The notes below the pieces were generated by a model. It did no database searches. It was given only the letters and a program-made list of their open reading frames with translations, and was not told where the DNA came from. Below, one piece after another: positions 23,663 to 25,977 of a stretch of 25,977 bases of DNA. The position numbers and the translations under genes are program-made. Where the stretch lies: positions 1 to 25,977 of the forward strand of contig CAZODA010000046.1 of NCBI GenBank assembly GCA_964578485.1, read 5' to 3'. The stretch comes from CAZODA01 sp964578485. Its GTDB lineage: Bacteria > Bacteroidota > Bacteroidia > Bacteroidales > Marinilabiliaceae. How positions within the stretch are numbered: position 1 is the stretch's first letter; each line of letters opens with the position of its first letter.

Positions 23663-24267
23663 GTTGATTTTACTTTATCTGTCTCTTCATTTGAAAGGCG
23701 TTTTCTTAACCATTGACGGGCACGTGACAGGTTCGACTTACTTGTTCCAATGCTTATTCCAAGCTTTTGAGCAATTTCTTCATGGGTAAATTCTTCCAGT
23801 ATAAAAAGATTAAAAACTAATTTATATCGTTCGGGTAATTCTTTGGCAATCTCCAATATATTTTCCACACTTATTTTTAAACCTTCTTCATTTTCTCCGG
23901 TGGATTCATCAACCGATTCAAGTGGGATATTTGATTCATCAAGAAAAAAGATGTTTTTGTTTTTTCTGTATGCTTCCAATACAGTATTTACCATTATCCT
24001 TCTCATCCACCCTTCAAATGAACCTTCAAATCTGTATTGTTTGATATTTTCAAATATCTTAATGAAACCCTCATGAAAAAAATCTTCAGCTTCGGTTCTA
24101 TTGTTGCTGTATTTAATACAAACTGCAAACAACTTGGAACCATATAGCCTATATAGTTTCTCCTGAGCATCACGCTCACCTTGCCGGCATGCCTTTATTA
24201 TTTTATTTAAATCGCACACAGAATATTCTATACTATCTGAATTGATTTTAAAATAGATCAATTGCAA
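23650..24267 (-). CDS. ECF-type RNA polymerase sigma factor
   Basis: A sigma-70 family ECF protein of up to 205 residues. Region 2 covers about residues 24-95 with AQEKLYRLYGSKLFAVCIKY, AEDFFHEGFIKIF and FEGWMRRIMVNTVLEAYRK. Region 4 covers about 138-192 with LPERYKLVFNLFILEEFTHEEIAQ split across its helices, then LGISIGTSKSNLSRARQWLRK, the -35 recognition helix. Regions 1.2 and 3 are absent as expected. The start is uncertain: the longest frame begins with TTG at 24267, and a GTG at 24219 would begin eight codons before AC.RQGERDAQ. No ATG is available in frame. Overlap with the barrel gene marks that protein as the likely regulator. Confidence 0.9.
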   Translation of the reverse strand: MQLIYFKINSDSIEYSVCDLNKIIKACRQGERDAQEKLYRLYGSKLFAVCIKYSNNRTEAEDFFHEGFIKIFENIKQYRFEGSFEGWMRRIMVNTVLEAYRKNKNIFFLDESNIPLESVDESTGENEEGLKISVENILEIAKELPERYKLVFNLFILEEFTHEEIAQKLGISIGTSKSNLSRARQWLRKRLSNEETDKVKSTWQH

Positions 24268-24329
24268 AAAGCATACCTTATAAAAACAGATTTTATATAA
24301 AAGATGTAGTTGCTTTTAAAAGGTTGCGT

Positions 24330-24791
24330 TTATTTGAAGTTTTTTTTGATTCGGTCAATTTCTCTACTTGCATCTTTTCTTTTGAGAGTTTCACGTTTGT
24401 CGTGTTGCTTTTTTCCTTTTGCCAATGCTATTTCAAGTTTGGCAATGCCCCTTTCATTGATAAAAAGCCTAATTGGTACAATTGTAAGTCCCGATTCTTT
24501 TGTTTTTCTTAGTAGTTTGTTTAATTCTTTTCTTTGTAATAAGAGCTTCCTTTCACGAGTGGGTTCATGATTACTAAAAGTTCCGTAAAAGTATTCTGCA
24601 ATGTTCATATTTTTTACCCATAGCTCGTGTTTAACGAAATAACAATAGGCTTCTGACAGGCTTGCACGTCCTAAACGGATAGATTTAATTTCTGTTCCGG
24701 TTAATTGAATACCTGCATAATAACGTTCGATTAATTCATAATCAAAGCTGGCTCTTCTGTTTTTTATATTGATTCTGTTAGGTTTTGACAT
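24330..24791 (-). CDS. smpB: SsrA-binding protein SmpB
   Basis: SmpB binds tmRNA and brings it to stalled ribosomes for trans-translation. The ATG at 24791 gives 153 residues, the usual length; the longer frame to 24854 adds 21 residues not seen in the family. Conserved pieces are NRRASFDYELIERYYAGIQL, GTEIKSIRLGRASLSEAYC, NIAEYFYGTFSNHEPTRERKLL, a basic LRKTKESGLTIVP and the C-terminal tail KGKKQHDKRETLKRKDA with SREIDRIKKNFK. The basic tail enters the mRNA channel in the known structure. The tmRNA gene ssrA is not in the window. The gene is divergent from miaA. Confidence 0.96.
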   Translation of the reverse strand: MSKPNRINIKNRRASFDYELIERYYAGIQLTGTEIKSIRLGRASLSEAYCYFVKHELWVKNMNIAEYFYGTFSNHEPTRERKLLLQRKELNKLLRKTKESGLTIVPIRLFINERGIAKLEIALAKGKKQHDKRETLKRKDASREIDRIKKNFK

Positions 24792-25061
24792 CTTATAGAA
24801 AGTAATACGAATACCCGAAAATAAGCAGGTGAAATAAAATAATCCATCATGCAAAAATATAAAAATGATGCGATAAGTTCGAAGCTTTTGACTATTATAT
24901 TATAATAAATATTTTCAAACAACCATAATAAGCCTTATGTTTTGATAATGTTTTTGGAGCTGTTATTTTGTAATGCTTTTGATAAAACATAAATTAAATA
25001 CTTAGACCTTGAAGCAGGTAAATTTGATTTATCTTTACAAGATATTATAACATTTAAAGAA
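24792..25061. other. Intergenic region between divergent smpB and miaA
   Basis: About 270 bases, very AT-rich. A perfect -7 match lies at 25019-25026 for miaA (listed separately). No RNA gene or open frame of note is seen. Confidence 0.5.
25019..25026 (+). promoter_or_regulatory. Putative -7 box of miaA
   Basis: TAAATTTG matches TAnnTTTG exactly, 35 bases before the miaA start. No TTTG occurs at the expected -33 spacing, so the call rests on the -7 box alone. Confidence 0.35.
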
Positions 25062-25977
25062 ATGAATACTCAACTTTATAATCTGATAGTTGTATTAGGT
25101 CCAACGGCAACAGGTAAAACTTCCTTTGCTGCTCATTTATCTTCTTTTATTGATGGTGAAATAATCAGTGCTGATTCCAGACAAGTTTATCGAAGAATGA
25201 CTATAGGAACGGGAAAGGATTATGACGATTATAAAGTAGATGATAATTATATACCCGCACACTTACTTGATATCCATGAGCCCGGATATCATTATAATGT
25301 TTATGAGTTTCAGAATGACTTTTTTCGCGTGTTTGAAGAAATCCAAAGTCGTAATAAAATGCCTGTCTTATGCGGTGGGAGCGGTTTGTATATAGAAGCT
25401 GTTCTTCAAAAATATAAAATGATCCATGTGCCACCGGATCCTGAACTTAGAAAAACCCTTGAAAATAAAAGTCTTGAAGAACTTGAGGAAATTCTTGAAA
25501 CCTTCAAAAATTTGCATAATACCACTGACACAAAAAATAAACGACGCGCTGTTCGTGCTATTGAACTTGAAACTTATTATAAGAATAATCCGGAAATTGT
25601 TGTTGAATTACCTTCTGTTAAGCCTTTGGTTATTGGCTTGCAGATAGATAGGGAGGACCGCAGATCTCGAATTACAAAGCGCTTAAATGACAGACTCGAG
25701 GAAGGAATGATAGAAGAAGTACGTTCTTTATTGGATGAAGGACTTTCACCAGATACTTTAATTTATTATGGACTGGAATATAAATATTTAACAAAGCATG
25801 TTATTGGTGAGTTAAGCTATGATGAAATGCTTGAGCAGTTAAATATAGCCATCCATCAGTTTGCAAAACGACAAATGACTTGGTTTAGAGGAATGGAACG
25901 ACGTGGAACTAAAATCCACTGGTTAAATGTCAGCATCTCCCTTGAAGAACGAATACAGATGGTTAAAGAGTTAATGA
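25062..25977 (+). CDS. miaA: tRNA dimethylallyltransferase MiaA, second Bacteroidota type, cut by the window edge
   Basis: MiaA transfers a dimethylallyl group to A37 of tRNAs that read codons starting with U. The open frame runs from ATG at 25062 to the window end (305 codons), so only a few C-terminal residues can be missing for a usual length near 305-315. Motifs: P-loop GPTATGKT (13-20), SADSRQVYRRMTIGTGKD with catalytic D38, CGGSGLYIEAV, KRRAVRAIELE and FAKRQMTWFR. The region that reads QxxGYKE in standard MiaA is YYGLEYKYLTKHV here, and NKRRAVRAIE replaces the usual NDxxRxxRALE context. These traits fit the second MiaA paralogue that I recall from Bacteroidales. Confidence 0.92.
   Translation, partial: MNTQLYNLIVVLGPTATGKTSFAAHLSSFIDGEIISADSRQVYRRMTIGTGKDYDDYKVDDNYIPAHLLDIHEPGYHYNVYEFQNDFFRVFEEIQSRNKMPVLCGGSGLYIEAVLQKYKMIHVPPDPELRKTLENKSLEELEEILETFKNLHNTTDTKNKRRAVRAIELETYYKNNPEIVVELPSVKPLVIGLQIDREDRRSRITKRLNDRLEEGMIEEVRSLLDEGLSPDTLIYYGLEYKYLTKHVIGELSYDEMLEQLNIAIHQFAKRQMTWFRGMERRGTKIHWLNVSISLEERIQMVKELM

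Overview
The window looks like a chromosomal segment of a member of the Bacteroidota, probably Bacteroidia. The DNA is AT-rich, several promoter-like sites fit the TTTG / TAnnTTTG pattern of that phylum, and many gene families are typical of it: a DUF4831 lipoprotein, an ECF sigma factor paired with a membrane-anchored outer-membrane barrel, a second-type MiaA, and lipoproteins with an acidic stretch after the lipid cysteine. I saw no rRNA, tRNA, CRISPR array, integrase or insertion-sequence transposase. Most of the window is ordinary chromosomal housekeeping with some transporter genes.

Region by region. Bases 1-240 hold the possible tail of an upstream gene, a REP-like palindrome, short repeats and a terminator. 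Bases 238-3343 are a minus-strand accessory block: an acidic lipoprotein, a possible gene remnant, a SnoaL/DUF4440-like protein and an NmrA-type NAD(P)-binding protein. Two GTAG-footed palindromes (REP-like) lie between this block and an isolated menE. A cytidylate-kinase-like protein then converges with a fructosamine-kinase-family protein and a class I fumarase. From 8651 a plus-strand run begins: class II purE, a YfcC-type carrier, a zinc-ribbon Nudix hydrolase and a small unknown protein form a tight cluster. It is followed by a tandem universal stress protein, an AbgT-family transporter, bifunctional NAD(P)HX repair enzyme Nnr, a DUF4831 lipoprotein, aminoacyl-histidine dipeptidase (pepD), an MFS carrier resembling MFSD1, and an ABC exporter. 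The right end has a minus-strand ECF sigma / membrane-spanning barrel pair and smpB, then a divergent miaA cut by the window edge.

Genes that seem to work together: pepD with the MFS carrier (uptake and hydrolysis of dipeptides, inferred), purE with its downstream genes (co-transcription only), and the ECF sigma factor with the barrel protein. The last pair is the most interesting system here. The barrel protein has a short cytoplasmic segment, one inner-membrane helix, a linker of about 140 residues and a C-terminal outer-membrane barrel, so one polypeptide could touch both membranes and act as an anti-sigma factor that senses the envelope. This layout matches what I know as dual membrane-spanning anti-sigma factors of Bacteroides.
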